NCBI GenBank assembly: GCA_015178975.1
Contig: WHVD01000016.1
Coordinates: forward strand, 496,001 to 560,000
Reading direction: 5' to 3'
Source of the DNA: Hysterangium stoloniferum
Lineage: Eukaryota; Basidiomycota; Agaricomycetes; Hysterangiales; Hysterangiaceae
DNA length: 64,000 nt
In this document: one piece after another, positions 36,150-48,646 of the stretch
Layout: the number at the start of each line of letters is the position of its first letter
Numbering within the stretch: the stretch's first letter is position 1
Program-made: the position numbers and the translations under genes
The notes under the pieces: generated by a model
The model's database searches: none
The model's input: the letters and a program-made list of their open reading frames with translations, nothing else
Told to the model about the DNA's origin: nothing

Positions 36150-36380
36150 CTATCTTCGGTGACGATTGGTAGCCTCCAGTGATGGTGATTTGCGTTTCTG
36201 AAGGCTATCGAATCGTGCACGCCATGTCCCCGAACGACGGTTCACGCGTTCACGGCTCATCCTGGCACAGATAGTGTCCCCAAATGTTGTACCAAGCCAT
36301 GCATCATTCATATCCGAGATCCTCGCCGAACACTGTTTATCCATCCATCTGCGATAACAGTCGTCTACAGGGTGAGACAT
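36150..36380 (-). CDS. 76-residue protein, family not recognised
   Basis: The frame reads MSHPVDDCYRRWMDKQCSAR, then ISDMNDAWLGTTFGDTIC, then a basic tail ending TNRHRR. The ATG lies directly after the 3' splice site of an intron (36381-36456) whose donor CAG|GTAAGTATG is a perfect U1 match. The upstream exon has no in-frame ATG, so I take it as 5' leader. That leader holds a 19-codon upstream ORF (starting about 36525) ending before the intron. Three cysteines and a high Trp/Arg content are visible; spacing does not fit twin CX9C. Function unknown. Confidence 0.5.
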   Translation of the reverse strand: MSHPVDDCYRRWMDKQCSARISDMNDAWLGTTFGDTICARMSRERVNRRSGTWRARFDSLQKRKSPSLEATNRHRR

Positions 36381-36549
36381 CTGCAAATTCAAATTGGGTC
36401 ACACCAAAGGTGTACTCAGCTCTGCGTGCGTTGAAAAGTCATATTAGCATACTTACCTGAATAGTACTATCGCCGGGTGATGACACCCCCGTTGGGGGTT
36501 AAGATTCCAAGAAGAAATGGATTCATGCCATTATGGAGTCAATCTATTT

Positions 36550-36654
36550 GAGAGTATTTGCAACTAATATATATTAGCTAAACTGAATTGTTCCTAATAT
36601 GAATATCAGGAACCAATTCAGTTTTGCTAATATATATTAGTTGCAAATACTCTC
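36550..36654. repeat. 105-bp foldback element (MITE-like)
   Basis: Near-perfect inverted arms of about 46 bp (GAGAGTATTTGCAACTAATA at one end, its complement at the other; one mismatch and one 1-nt indel) surround a 12-nt centre. TATT lies on both outer sides and may be a target duplication. It sits between the SEC24 stop and the leader of the small gene. Confidence 0.75.
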
Positions 36655-36850
36655 TATTCAATGTGGCGAAACGAATCATTATAAAGTTACTCTTTACGTA
36701 GTCGGTTCATCCCTTACAGAGACGATTCCAAATAATACCAATCATTAAACCGACTTGGAATTGTACAGGAACGTTATATATAAAATCGAAGAAAAAGAGA
36801 GAGGGAGAGAGAGAGAAGTAGCAGCCTGAAATAAGGCACTTTTGGTTCTC

Positions 36851-39800
36851 TAATAGCTACTGCCGTTCACCTACAAAAGATATACACAATTAATAACTCG
36901 GTAAACACCAAAACAAATCATGAAACGCACCTTATCCCTAACTTGGCCAAGGTACTGTTGGTAGCTTGGCATCTGCTCAGCGCGGTCCATAATGAGTCCG
37001 CTCAGGGCCCAAAGTCTGAGCGGGGCTTCTCCGTCTTCTTTAACGACATACAAATGCGGCCAGTACGGACCGCGACGCATCTCACGCGTCTTCGCAATGA
37101 TGGCGTTAACACGCTGCGAGAAGGGATTGTCGAGTAGAGGCAATGTTATCTACCACGACTCACGTCAGTGCTGTCTAAAGATGAGTGAAATATTCACACG
37201 GCGTACCTTTCCACCACGGAGCTGGTCGTATGATGGGAGGTTGAACACATCCTGCACGAGTTGCGGCACGGCATCACGTCCGACCCAGAGGAAGATAGTT
37301 TGTCCATCTTCAATCAGGAATAGACCGTGACGTTCAAGCCGTTCTGATGTCAGAGGCAATGGTGGTGGAAGGATGATGCCCTGCTCGCCGACCGTGCCAG
37401 CCTGAAAGCCAAGTTAACTTCCAGAAAGATATCAGTGCTAAATATCTTACCTCAGGAGGCATATTGTGCAGCGAATAGAAAGTTGGATGTATGAATGGTA
37501 CAAGCAATTGAGAGGGCAGCGTCGTCAACAGCGCCTCCGCGTACGCCCGTAAATCAGATGGAATCTGAGCACTCTGTCGAATGCCAACCTAAAAAGTACG
37601 GCTCAACTAAGACCAAACCACTTTATACTAATCGAATAAAACCCACATGCTTCAATAATCCGAGACATAACAGCGGTAGCATCTTCATATTGTCGCTAAT
37701 CGCCAATTGCGAGCTTGCACCACTGCCCGCAGCCGTCATACTACCCTTATACGTCGTCATGATGTCAATGAGCTTGTTTGTAATCGCATCCCTCGCATCC
37801 TCAAGCTTATGCGAAATAGTGCGCTCGACAGCCTTATTAGCTAACAACGTAGCCAGGGCGACTTCATCAACCGATGAGTACAATTCCGACATGCTAGATG
37901 TGGTGGGGAGTGCGAGATTGACAACGCGGATACGGCGCTCGCCGAAGGCTGTGGTATGGAGAGTCGCAGTTTGGAGAACGACAAATGGCGCGGTGATCGT
38001 CTCTTCGATTTGGACCTCAATTGCGTACGACTGGTCGACAGGGACGGACGGCATCGCGAGGAGATCGGTTGAGCGGACGAAGAAGTTACCATGGAACTCG
38101 GACATGCGCAATCCTGGAGATACGTCAAAATCAGTCAATCAATGCATTTATGAAACATCATTACCTTTGGATGCTCTGACCCTCATGACAGCCTCGAAAC
38201 AGATAGGGCTTGACAAGACAGTACCGAACTCATGTGCGAATTTTAAAGCATCCTCAGATCGAGCTGCATTGAATGCCGGGTAGAAGTATGTTTGGCCAGA
38301 GGTATAGTGCGGCAGACAACCTACGAAATGTTAGAATTTACCTTGATAAATAAGGTAATTTATTCAACTGACTCAAAGACGCAATGTCGGTATAACCGGA
38401 GGCAAACAAGAACATATCGACAGACACTTGGGCACGCGAGCACTCTATGGCAAACGTTTTGTAGAAGGGCGAGGCGGCTTGAAGGAGAGAAGATTCCTGG
38501 CTAGGAATCAGGGAGGAGAACTCTTATAGGTAGGGAAAGGCCCACCTTGGACGTGCCTAAGATCTTCGGGTCCTCACGGCTCTTTAGGGCACCAGCACCC
38601 AGGGTAGGAAGGCTGGCAGATAGAACCATCAATTTTCCTCCAATGGATTGCTTTCGAACGTCCGATTAGTATCAATATCTCCGACGCAATTTACAAAGGA
38701 CTTACGATCATCTTGAATCCAGCCTGAAGGGCAGGACCCATGGCACTGCCAACAGTATGGGAGTCCTGGAACATATCGCTGATTCTTCCAAGTAATGCTT
38801 CGATGGCTCCGCGGGATTCGGTCAAGTTCACGAGCAGATCGGTCGGTTTGGGCAAAAAGACATCATCCAAGTCTGATACGACGAGCATGGAAGTTTCAGT
38901 CTGACCAGGTGCCAAGGAGAAGAAGTACAAAGCCACATCAAACGCGATGATAGCGATTTTGGTCCGATTATCTTCGTTCGGGATACGGTCTAGAGATTCG
39001 AGAATCGTGCGAGTGGCAGTTGCGACCATGCCGGATTGTACGGCAGCATGGCTGACATCGATGAGGAAGGCATAAACCGGAGGCTGGGGAGGTCGGACCA
39101 TATATTCGGTAGGTGCTATGAATTCCACAACAGAGTGATTGAGCTCAGCACGGGCCCACCTGTCTCCCGGCGCATTGCGAGCTTGATCCCAATCGAAGAG
39201 CTGAGGAACTTCATTTGACATAGAACACATACAACATTTCCAGCTGAAAAGATGTAAAGATTTTGGTTTTAGACGGTACACATACACGCACCGATTTCCT
39301 CCGTCAATGAATTGTACATAGGGATTAATATAGGTTCGGCAACGTCGACAACGTGCGATCACAGTGTCTGACACAACGGGAACGGCTTCATCACCCTCTT
39401 TGAGGGTACGATGAGGAGTAATAATGAGAGCGAAAGGCACTTTAGACTTGTTGAGTAACGACGAAGTAGTGGGAACGGCGTTAATGGTAGATCGTTTATA
39501 CGATGGGTCAGCATTGGCAGACGGAGATGGGGAAACGGTTGCCTGTATTCGGTGATATCAATAAATAACTTGTAAAGGGCGGTGAAATGGGGAGATTTAC
39601 ATTAGGAGGAAGACGAATTTCAGGCGGTGGCCTATGTAGATCTCGGGGGTCGGGTTGCATACTAAGCAAATTAACAGTCTGGAATTGAAACTAGGAGTGA
39701 TGTGGTTATTACTGTTATTTGGTTCGGTTGCCAAAGGATGCTCACAGGCTTTTGTCCCATACCCATCTGCGCAAACTGATTCGTCATCTGGTTCACTTGA

Positions 39801-40341
39801 TGAGCTGGGGCTGCGGGATCAGGCTGTTGTGGATATTGTCCGTTAGCATAGCCCTCCTGGGGTGCATAATACGGAGCTTGCTGTTGGGCCTGGAAACCGC
39901 CTTGCTCTGCAAGAAGTCCTGGTGTGAAAAGCTGGCCTCCTGCTTGCGCGGGCTGTCCCGCAGCGTAAGCAGCATCAGCATACTGAGCACCACTTGTATC
40001 CGGTGTGCCATAGTACGCCTGAGTCTGGCCTGTTGCATACTGGCGACGCTTCCCTGAAGTCCCAGCTGGCTGCGGTTGGCCTTGTGGTTGGGCATCTATC
40101 GGCGCAACTGGAGCAGCTGGAAACTGGGCAGGATGCTCCCATTGTGAGCGGCCGGTAGCAGATTCTATAGAATCCCTGCTTAGCTTTCAGGTAAATGCAG
40201 CTGATAGCATACTCACCGATGAAAAGGTGCCGCTGGTGAGTCGAATCCCTGTAATAAGTCAATATTAGATATTAGGAGGCTGGGGAATATGTCCTACCAT
40301 TGAGCAGCCCAGCCAGGAGGAAGATTTGGAGGAGTCTCCAT
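36851..40341 (-). CDS. SEC24: COPII coat protein SEC24 with N-terminal WW domain
   Basis: Cargo-binding subunit of the COPII inner coat at ER exit sites, partner of SEC23. Start ATG 40339-40341. The first three small exons encode a WW domain: [20 protein letters not shown] then [11 protein letters not shown], with the two Trp 23 residues apart. A Gln/Pro/Ala-rich disordered region follows (39790-40150). Next comes the zinc finger [20 protein letters not shown]... [13 protein letters not shown] (39240-39360), the vWA-like trunk ([19 protein letters not shown]), beta-sandwich and helical parts (37500-38300), and a gelsolin-like domain ([20 protein letters not shown]). The C-terminus VNGSSY is spliced on by the last intron, stop 36851-36853. 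Intact as far as I could chain it. The WW domain is not part of the well-studied yeast and animal SEC24 proteins. Confidence 0.93.
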
Positions 40342-40840
40342 TGCGCAGAGGTGTAGGTAACAGTCTAATCGGCAGTATTTTCTTTTATTTGGTTTTGTGG
40401 TGCGCCGACGTGGCACCGTGTTATCCCACGTTTCAATGCAAGCACAGGATCACAATTGCAACGTTGAAGTATCTCGGGTCTACTCTTCTAAATACAGCTA
40501 GCTATTAGGAAACAAAAGTGCCTTATTTTGGGCTGTAACGAAGAGCCAACTACCTGAAGAATATATATGCAATAACCATATACATGATTCGCTTCACCGC
40601 ATCGACTGGACTGTGACATGATCGAGGAAAACATCTCAAAATACGCACAAAGCTATAGAGCTTTGGTGTGACATATTAAAGGGATCTCAGATAATACTTA
40701 TTGTTTGTGAAGAGTACGGAATTCGCAGTGACAAACGTGACATCTTGACTAAGAGAGAACATCACGTGACGTTTAGATTGACCATCTTTTGCTTGAGCCT
40801 TGGTGGCAACAATACCTTCGAGTTCCCTTCTACTTACACT
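40342..40840. promoter_or_regulatory. Divergent promoter region of SEC24 and SPT5
   Basis: A 499-bp spacer between two divergent start codons. It contains ATCACGTGACGT near 40764-40775, an E-box fused to a CRE-like half site, about 70 bp upstream of the SPT5 ATG. Regulatory role inferred from position only. Confidence 0.5.
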
Positions 40841-43800
40841 ATGTCCTACGAAGAAGAAACAACGTGGAATAATGGTGCATATGGAGATCAACGCCCTGTA
40901 GAGGGTGACGAGGAAGAAGAGGAGGCAGAGGAGGAGGCAGAGCAAGCGGAGGAACCGTCGCGTAGACGGTTAGAAGGCGATGAAGACGATGAAGAGGAGG
41001 AGGATGAAGAAGAAGAGGAGGAGGATGAAGAGGAGGATAGTGGGAGGAGGAAGAAAAAGCAGAAGGTTTTTTTTACTGATGAATAATATTGGACTACTTT
41101 AACCAACCTACGAACAAATAGCGTTCTCACAAAAGAAATGCTTACAACAGGTTTGTGGATCTCGAAGCTCAGGTCGACAGTGAAGACGAGCCTGAATCTT
41201 CGGGGGACGAAGGTGAAGGTGAGCTCTATTACTAATTTAATATCTAGTCCTTAGCTTATCCACCCCATTACAGATGGTTTCCTAGCTGAACCAGGCTTCG
41301 AGGGGGAGGGTGAGGATGAAGACGTTCGCCGCCGCTCAGCACTGCATCAGCGGCTCGACCGCCAGCGTCTTGAGTTGAACAACAAGGATGCGGCCGTAAT
41401 CGCTGAGGAGATTGAGCTTAGGCATAAGAGGACTGGGGCTACACGATATACCGGCGATCCTGCAAATATCCCCCAAAGACTATTGATGCCCAGTGTGAAT
41501 GATGCCAATTTGTGGCAGGTTAGGGTCAAGGTAAGTGCGACATACATTCTATATTTCTTTTTTTATTCTTATGTTTGTATATTGACTCCTTTCCCAGCCG
41601 GGAAAAGAACGCGACATCTGTTTCAGCCTTATGCGCAAAAGCATAGACCTCGAGTTTTCAGCCCGGCCGCTTAAAATCCTCTCCGCTTTTCAACGCGATA
41701 ACCTCCCCGGGATGATTTACATTGAGGCCCGCAGTCAGGCCCAAGTTCAACAAGCCTTAGTTGGCCTCGTTAACGTCTTTCCCTCCCGCGGGATGATGCT
41801 CGTCCCGATCGAGGAGATGGCGCCTCTTTTGCAGTATAAACGAAAAGTTAACCTTATCACTGAAGGCGCATGGGTGCGCATTAAGAGAGGTAAATACCAG
41901 GGTGACCTGGCGCAGGTCGTGGACATCACAGACAATGGCGAGGAGGTGGGATTGAAGTTTATCCCGCGAATTGATCTGAATCCGAAAGACGACGTGGGGG
42001 CTGGTGGGGCTGGGGTGATAGGAGCAGATGGGAAGAAGCGGAAGAAGATGGGTTCGGGGCTGAGTGTCAGCACACGCCCTCCGCAGCGCTTTTTCAACAT
42101 CGAGGAGGTTATCAAAGTTTACGGTCGGAAATCCGTCAGCTCACGTTCGAAAGCCCGGGTGGTCGTATTTCAGAACGATACCTTCCGTGATGGGTACATC
42201 GAAAAAGACATCCGTATCTCAGGGATCCAGACGGAAGACGTTAACCCGACTCTTGATGAGATCACGAAATTCGTGAAGCAACAAGACGGCGAGGCAGGCG
42301 AGGGTGGGGAAACAAGCGTCGATCTCTCCGTTATCGCCGACGCAGCGCGTAAAGCCGCCGTCGTTGTGCTACAACCGGGTGATCGCGTTGAAGTATTTGA
42401 GGGTGAGCAAGCGGGCGTGCACGGGACCGTGCAGACGATCACTGGGGAGATCGTTACGTTGCTTGCGGCCGGCCTTGAGTTGGAAGGACAGAATGTCAAG
42501 GTAGAGGTACCCGCGAGGAGTGTGAGGAAGAAGTTTAAGGCTGGAGACCATGTGAAGGTCATGGCGGGACATAATGTGGATGAAACTGGGCTGGTGGTGT
42601 CTGTGGCGGATAACGTGGTGACGTTCCTGTCGGATCTGTCGATGCAGGAGGCGAGTATTGTCCTTTGTTCGCAATTTTTTTTGCAGGTGCTCACCGCTCG
42701 CCTTACACAGGTTTCGGTGTTCTCGAAAGACCTCCGTGAAGCTGCAGAAGTAGGTGCAAGCACAAATGTCGTAGGGAATTACGAGCTACATGATTTGGTA
42801 CAATTAGAGTGGGTCTGTCCTATTTTTGTCACGACAAATCGATCTAATCCTCTTCTCACAAACATAGCATGCAGACCGTTGGTGTCATATTCAAAACCGA
42901 ACGTGACACCTTCCGTGTGCTCGACCAAAATGGACAAGTCCGCGTCGTACACCCGCACCAAATTACCATGGGTCGTGACAGCCGCCGTGCAATTGCCACA
43001 GATTCGTCTGGCCATGAATTGAGGATTGGGGATAACGTAAAGGAGATAGACGGGGAGGTCAGTAGTGTCTTCCTCTAGCCTACCTCACGTCCTATTTCCA
43101 ACTAGCACTAATCTTATTTCACCTCCAGAACCGCAAAGGCCAAGTCCTCCATATCCACCAATCCTTTTTTGCCTTCCTCTACAACCGCGAACTCACCCAA
43201 ACCGGTGGCGTATTCGTGACCCGCGCCCGCTCTCTCACCTCCGTCGCCCCCAAAAACATGCTCACACACCCTAACGCCAAATCCAGCCCCTTCACAACAG
43301 ACCTCTCTAAAATGAATCCCGCCATGACAGGTGCCCCACCTGGTGGATTCGTTGGCTCTGGAGCAATGGGGCGGGGTCCGAGGGACAGGTTGATTGGCGT
43401 TCATGTTGTGGTGGTCAAAGGGACCTTCAAGGGCTATGTCGGGGTTATTAAGGATACGAACGGAGCACAAGCGAGGGTGGAGCTTAACACAGGTAACAAG
43501 GTCATTACCGTTGAGAAGGAGAAGCTGAAAAGGCCTGGACAACGGCCTGGGGATCCGCCAGTGCCATTGGAGAGTTTTGGGAGAGGTGGGCCAGGTGGAG
43601 GCCCAGGAGGCGGCCGCGGTGGTGGTGCGATGGCTCCTCCAATCGCGAACTATGCCCGAACACCAGCTCAAAATCCCTATTCTGACCCTGGGTTCAAAAC
43701 CCCCGCATGGGGGACATCGGGACGGACTCCGAACCCTTACAGTGGCAGTGGCAGCCGTACACCTGCTTGGGAAGGCTCTAGCAAGACACCAAATCCGTAT

Positions 43801-44923
43801 GGGAACCGGACGCCGGGTTGGATTGGTGGGGAGAGTGGGAGGACGCCTGCGTGGTCGGGTGGGGAGAGTGGGAGGACGCCGAACCCGTATGCTTCTGGTG
43901 GGGGTGGGGGAGGTGGTGCAGTTGGTGGGAGGACGCCCGCGTATGGACGGACACCGAATCCGTATGAGAGTAGTGGAGTGACAGGGAGGACACCGAATCC
44001 GTATGCTGCTGGTGGAGGGGGAGGAGGGAGTGAGGATGATCAATGGGTAGGTCTTTTCCCCCTTTCGTCCAATCGGCCCGGCCTCGTCTATCTATCCTTT
44101 TTTCTTCTATTTCTTTCCCTTAGCCCGTCATAACACAAGCCGAGACTTACATTCCACTATCTAGTCCCACAGCACCGATACCCACACGCCCTTTAGTGCT
44201 CCAACACCTGGTTCCAACCCTTACTCTGCACCCACGCCTGGCGCACTCGGCGCACCAACACCGGGTGTGTCTGGCTCAGGACTGGGTGCACCAACGCCTG
44301 GTGTTTACAGCGCGCCTACACCAGGGATCTATGGGGCCCCTACGCCCAGTTTCGCGAGAACTCCTGGAGTGGCTGCGACGCCTTTCGTGCCGGGTGGAGG
44401 GAGTGAGAGCGTTAGGGCTCCGGTATTCAGTACGTTCACGTCCATACCTCACTTCATTTTACATTATATTCTAATTATCATATTGCACTACATAGATGCA
44501 GACCAAGAGACCTGGCTCCTGGACACTAGCATGAAGCGCTCCGGGCTCTATGTCACATTCAAGCCTTGCAGGGGTGAACACTGGCACGACGGCATCTACA
44601 ACGACTGTGAAGGCGTCATCCTCAGCGTCATGGAACCCAATTCTGTATACAACACGACGGCGCAAATATACGTTAGAAGCCCGCCGCCAGGGCTCCTGCA
44701 TGAAGTCCCCGCAGTCCCGGTGCAGTTTCTTGTGCCTGTTAGTCCGGGCTTGAAGGACCGGGCGGTGGCGTTGCATGGGGAGTTGAAGGGGAGGAAGGTG
44801 AGGATTGTGGAGAATGATGGGGATCATTTGATTATTACACCAGCGGATGAGGTGGGGGGGAAGTTTATTGGGGCGAGGCAGGGGGAGTTGTGCAAGTGGA
44901 CGGATCCGGTGACAGTCACATAG
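40841..44923 (+). CDS. SPT5: Transcription elongation factor SPT5
   Basis: Large subunit of DSIF, which clamps RNA polymerase II. Start ATG 40841 (MSYEEETTWNNG). An acidic N-terminus (40890-41040) leads over an intron (41066-41119) to RSHKRNAYNRFVDLEAQVDS. The NGN domain follows (LWQVRVKPGKERDICFSLMR, SIDLEFSARPLKILSAFQRD), then KOW domains (GAWVRIKRGKYQGDLAQVVD, PGDRVEVFEGEQAGVHGTVQ, GDHVKVMAGHNVDETGLVVS, VGVIFKTERDTFRVLDQNGQ, IGVHVVVVKGTFKGYVGVIK). The C-terminal repeat region has many GRTPNPY/TPAW units (43670-44030) and then APTPG units (44190-44340), sites for P-TEFb-type kinases. A last KOW ends CKWTDPVTVT, stop 44921-44923. The intron at 42651-42710 starts with GC instead of GT. All KOW domains are present and the gene looks intact. 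Confidence 0.95.
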
Positions 44924-45241
44924 GGACTAGTCCTCGTCTGATTCATAGATGTATTGTAGTGCAATAATGCGTAACCAAACGCTATTTATTGTGTATGGAC
45001 TTCAGGGTGCATGCGATAGGTTCCCTTGACTTCGGAATGTGTGTAATAAATTTTATCATCACTGCAGTACTACCTAACTACGAGGTCGGTGCAATAAACT
45101 TCACAAAGTTCACAACTCAAGGAATTATATTGGTGACAAAGTAATCGACACGAACACATCACCCTCTGTTCGAATCCCTCAAGAGTACAGTATCTGAAAA
45201 CCAAAAAATTTGCATCAGGAAATTCGGAGGAAACATTGTTA
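44924..45241. other. SPT5 3' flank
   Basis: Untranslated/intergenic sequence. AATAAA-like strings near 45048 and 45093 could serve 3' end formation. No gene. Confidence 0.5.
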
Positions 45242-45246
45242 GAAAT

Positions 45247-46000
45247 TGTTAGGATCCCTGTTGTTTTGGACCCCTGCAACCTGTTTTAGTCTTGTAACCC
45301 TCTGGCATTCCACTATTGGTACCCCCACTCATGGTATCACCACTCACAGAGCCCCTGACACTTGTTTCTTTGTAGCTTAGTCCCTTAGCCTTCCATTCTG
45401 TATCCATTCTGTTTGTTCCCCATTACTGTTTCCACATATACATCCCATTTGCCACCTCACACCTTTTCTTCAGAATATTTTGCTATATTGTATTTAGTCT
45501 CATTTGGATCCCTGTTCCTTCCCCTACTTCTTTTTGACTCCTCATCACTCTCACTTCTCTGATCAGCCCTCCAATCACCCATCCTATTGTAGTGTAAAGC
45601 TCCTTCATGTATGCTACAGTTTCTTTAGTTCAAATATTGACTTAGATTACCCCCTTCTAGTTCTCAGTCCTATTACTCCTATTCTAATACCTCAAAGGTG
45701 TCTTTGGCAAGCCATGACTCCTTACTTCACAACTCTTAGTAATTCAGCCCTTCAGTCAATTGAGCTAAGTGTTGATCTTTGTTCCTATTGTACTATCTGC
45801 TCTGTTTGAAATACTAGAGCACCCTAACAGTTCATATGACAGTGCAACACATGTTGAAGCCAAGCTCCACTACATTTATAGAGTCAGACCTCCCAACTAG
45901 TACAGTATGGTCTCTATCATTGGCTCCTCAGTTGACTTAGTTACCATATCAGCCCCCTAACTTAGAGCCACCTCTCTCCCTTTTAGTTTAGATCTTAACA
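45247..46000 (+). repeat. Solo LTR family D
   Basis: A 754-bp LTR, TGTTAGGATCCC...GATCTTAACA, with a perfect target duplication GAAAT (45242-45246, 46001-46005). CpG-poor, so old. The shared U5-like module lies at about 45840-45880. Confidence 0.85.
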
Positions 46001-46005
46001 GAAAT

Positions 46006-46558
46006 AGCCTATTGTTTATGGATTTTCTGAATAAGGAAACTCTTAAAAAATCCTGTACTTTGTTAGGGTTTTTCCACCCAACAAAATTCTATGAAAACTG
46101 TAATAATGTGCCTAGAGAAACCAATTGAAAACCACATATTTCTACTCAATTTTGCCCCTCAGGGACTTGAATGAAAACTGTGATTTTCTACCTGAAAAAA
46201 TCTTGTGCCAAGACAAAGTTTTCTTAATGTTTTGTCAAGGGGAAAACAATAATGAAATTTACAATATAATTATGTATGAAATCATTGAATAATTATGTAT
46301 GAAATTATTGAATAATTATGTATGAAATCATTGAATAATTATGTATATATTTCAACAAATTTTCCTTGGTCACAAACACTTTTGGAAATTCAAAAAATGT
46401 GTTTGTGAAATCTTGAAGAAATCCATGAGTTTCTTAAAGGTTTTCAGGATGAGAAACCCTGAACTAATTTTTCCCAATTCATTGTGATTTGCAAATATTT
46501 GAAAGGATACAGTGTGATTCATTGCAATTCACAATTGTTTGGGAGGATACAGTGTGAT
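46006..46558. repeat. AT-rich decayed sequence with 23-bp minisatellite
   Basis: About 3.5 units of a 23-bp repeat (AATTATGTATGAAATCATTG core) lie at 46266-46350. A second short duplication (GGATACAGTGTGATTC) occurs at about 46505 and 46545. No coding signal. Confidence 0.6.
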
Positions 46559-46678
46559 TCTGACACGAATCAGATTTTACTTAATAAAGTCAAATAAACA
46601 ATTGAAGAATATTCAACAATATTGAATACAGATGCCTCATTGAATGAAGTATTAATTCATCCTGTTGATAAAGCATGA
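46559..46678 (-). repeat. Solo LTR family C fragment, split by a family B LTR
   Basis: The reverse copy begins TGACACGAATCAG. It is cut at AAGCATGA by the next LTR and resumes at 47547 (CATAAGGCAAA). It is then cut again at the TA where the second Tc1 element begins. Confidence 0.7.
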
Positions 46679-47546
46679 TGTTACAACTGGAAAACCCGCT
46701 GGACTCTGGGGACTACCCTATATGCACCCGGACCCTACATGTACCAGTTATCAGTTAACCAGAACACCTGCTGGGACCCAGATGACAACCTGCCCATGTC
46801 CGACCTTTGTTGTCTGACAAATCAGTCACCAGAATACCTGCCGGGACCCACACACATCATACCTGTCTATCTCTGACCCTGTCCCATGCTTCAGTCACCA
46901 GACTCTGCTCAGAAAACCCATCAGCTCTCTAACTGAGCCCCATTCCCATTATGGTCAAATGACCTGTCACGTTTTGGACTCCACTCCTGCCCCATTCCCG
47001 TTATGGTCTAATGACCTGTCACATTTCGGACTCCACCCTCATTCCATTCCATTCCTAACACCTAATTTGGTGTTTACTTATGTATCTCATTTCATGATTA
47101 CTAGTTTGAATTTCATTATTACTGGATTTGGTATAACATACTGTACATTCCACAGTCTATATAGTCTGGCAGATGTTGTACATACAATCCAGTCAGAAAA
47201 TCAGCTTAGATTCCCCCCAGTAATCTCAGTACATTTCCACTCTATTCCTCTCTTTGAAACACACTGCTATTTACCTTGTCAGAGCCCACGGGCTCTGACC
47301 TATCTATCACAACCTCTGACCCATCACCACCTGACCCCTCAACCTCCACAGGATTCCTGCAATTGACCCTCCAACCTCTCAACCCATCAACTACTCCTGG
47401 ACTCCCCGGGATTCCCATCCACCTGTCTGAAATTGGACAACATGATCTCATGAGGGTGCAGCCTATAAGCTGAAGCCAAGTTGTACTGGCTTTTCTGCAG
47501 GTTTCTCCAGAAACCCTCTGATAAGCTCCGCATGCACTCCTTAACA
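46679..47546 (+). repeat. Solo LTR family B, old copy
   Basis: TGTTACAACTGG...CTCCTTAACA, with an imperfect duplication CATGA/CATAA. It aligns along its length with the copies at 50032 and 61028, and many of its differences are CG changed to CA or TG. Confidence 0.85.
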
Positions 47547-47572
47547 CATAAGGCAAATACAGTAAGAGACAA

Positions 47573-48036
47573 TGACATGAATCAGATTTTACTCAATAAA
47601 GTCAAATAAACAATTGAAGAATATTCAACAATATCAAATACAGATGCCTCATTTGACAAAATATTAATTTGTCCTGTTGATAAAGCATGAGGCAAAGATA
47701 GGATACAGAGGCTCATGAATAATTAAATTGAAGAAGGTCTTGGAAAAATTTGACAATTATATAATACAGTAATAATAATTATAGTACAGGTTTTCTGACT
47801 GACTTCCTTTGTTCCTATCATTGTCCTTTTATACTATATATCATTTACCTATGATGATAATATATATCAAAGTGAAATCATCAATGACATCAAACTGAGA
47901 CAAGTCGAAGATATTTGAGATTGTCAAAGAATAGTCAAGTCAGAAGTCAAGTCAGAAGTCAAGTCAAAAAGTCAAAGGAATGTTGAAGAAAGTTAAATTG
48001 AATATTATTGGAATTTGAGCTTGTACATTCGTGACA
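47573..48036 (-). repeat. Solo LTR family C in the Tc1 left terminus
   Basis: 464 bp, with a perfect target duplication GACAA (47568-47572, 48037-48041) within the GAGACAAAATCC terminal repeat of the transposon. Confidence 0.9.
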
Positions 48037-48646
48037 GACAAAATCCTTCCAATGATTTTTAGTTGTGCAAGGATTCTTGAATAACTCAAGAACCACTGTA
48101 GATACAGACCTGAAATTTGGTGGTTGGTTAGATCTATATGTTTCTATATGCCCTTAAGATATTATGAACAAGCATTAGTATTTCCCACACTATAAATAAA
48201 ACAGTAATAAAATCACATTGGAAGGGTTTTGTCCCTGGTATAAAAAGAATACAAATCAAACAATCTAGTACTTGGTATGGCCTCCCTTGGCCTTCAAAAC
48301 AGCCTCAGCCCTTCTAGGCATACTCTCTATCAAGTTCTGACAAGTAGAGGCAAGGATCTTCTCCCACTCTGTCTGAACCCTCTTGCACAACTCATGAATA
48401 TTCTTGGGTGCCACTCCATACTCTCTTTTTGAGGTAATACCAGAGGTGTTCAATTGAATTAAGGTCAACAGACTGAGGTGGCCATACCATGACCACAAAT
48501 CCATTGTCTTTAAACCAATTGGTGGCCTTCTTGCTCTTGTGTTTGGGGTCATTGTCTTGCTGAAAGACCACATCTTCTGTGTTCTTGCCATAATACTCCA
48601 TGGTTTCTTGAAGTTCATCTTCCAGAATGCTAACATAAAGGTCAGC

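Noticed and set aside
36449-36459. ATACTTACCTG, identical to the 5' end of U1 snRNA
   Set aside because: No U1-70K loop or other U1 stem-loops follow. On the minus strand it is a consensus 5' splice site (CAG|GTAAGTAT) of a leader intron.
40895-41050. Ser-rich frame on the minus strand
   Set aside because: Shadow of the acidic N-terminus of SPT5.
45165-45185. GTTCGAATCCCTC resembling a tRNA B-box
   Set aside because: No matching acceptor or anticodon arm within 90 bp upstream.
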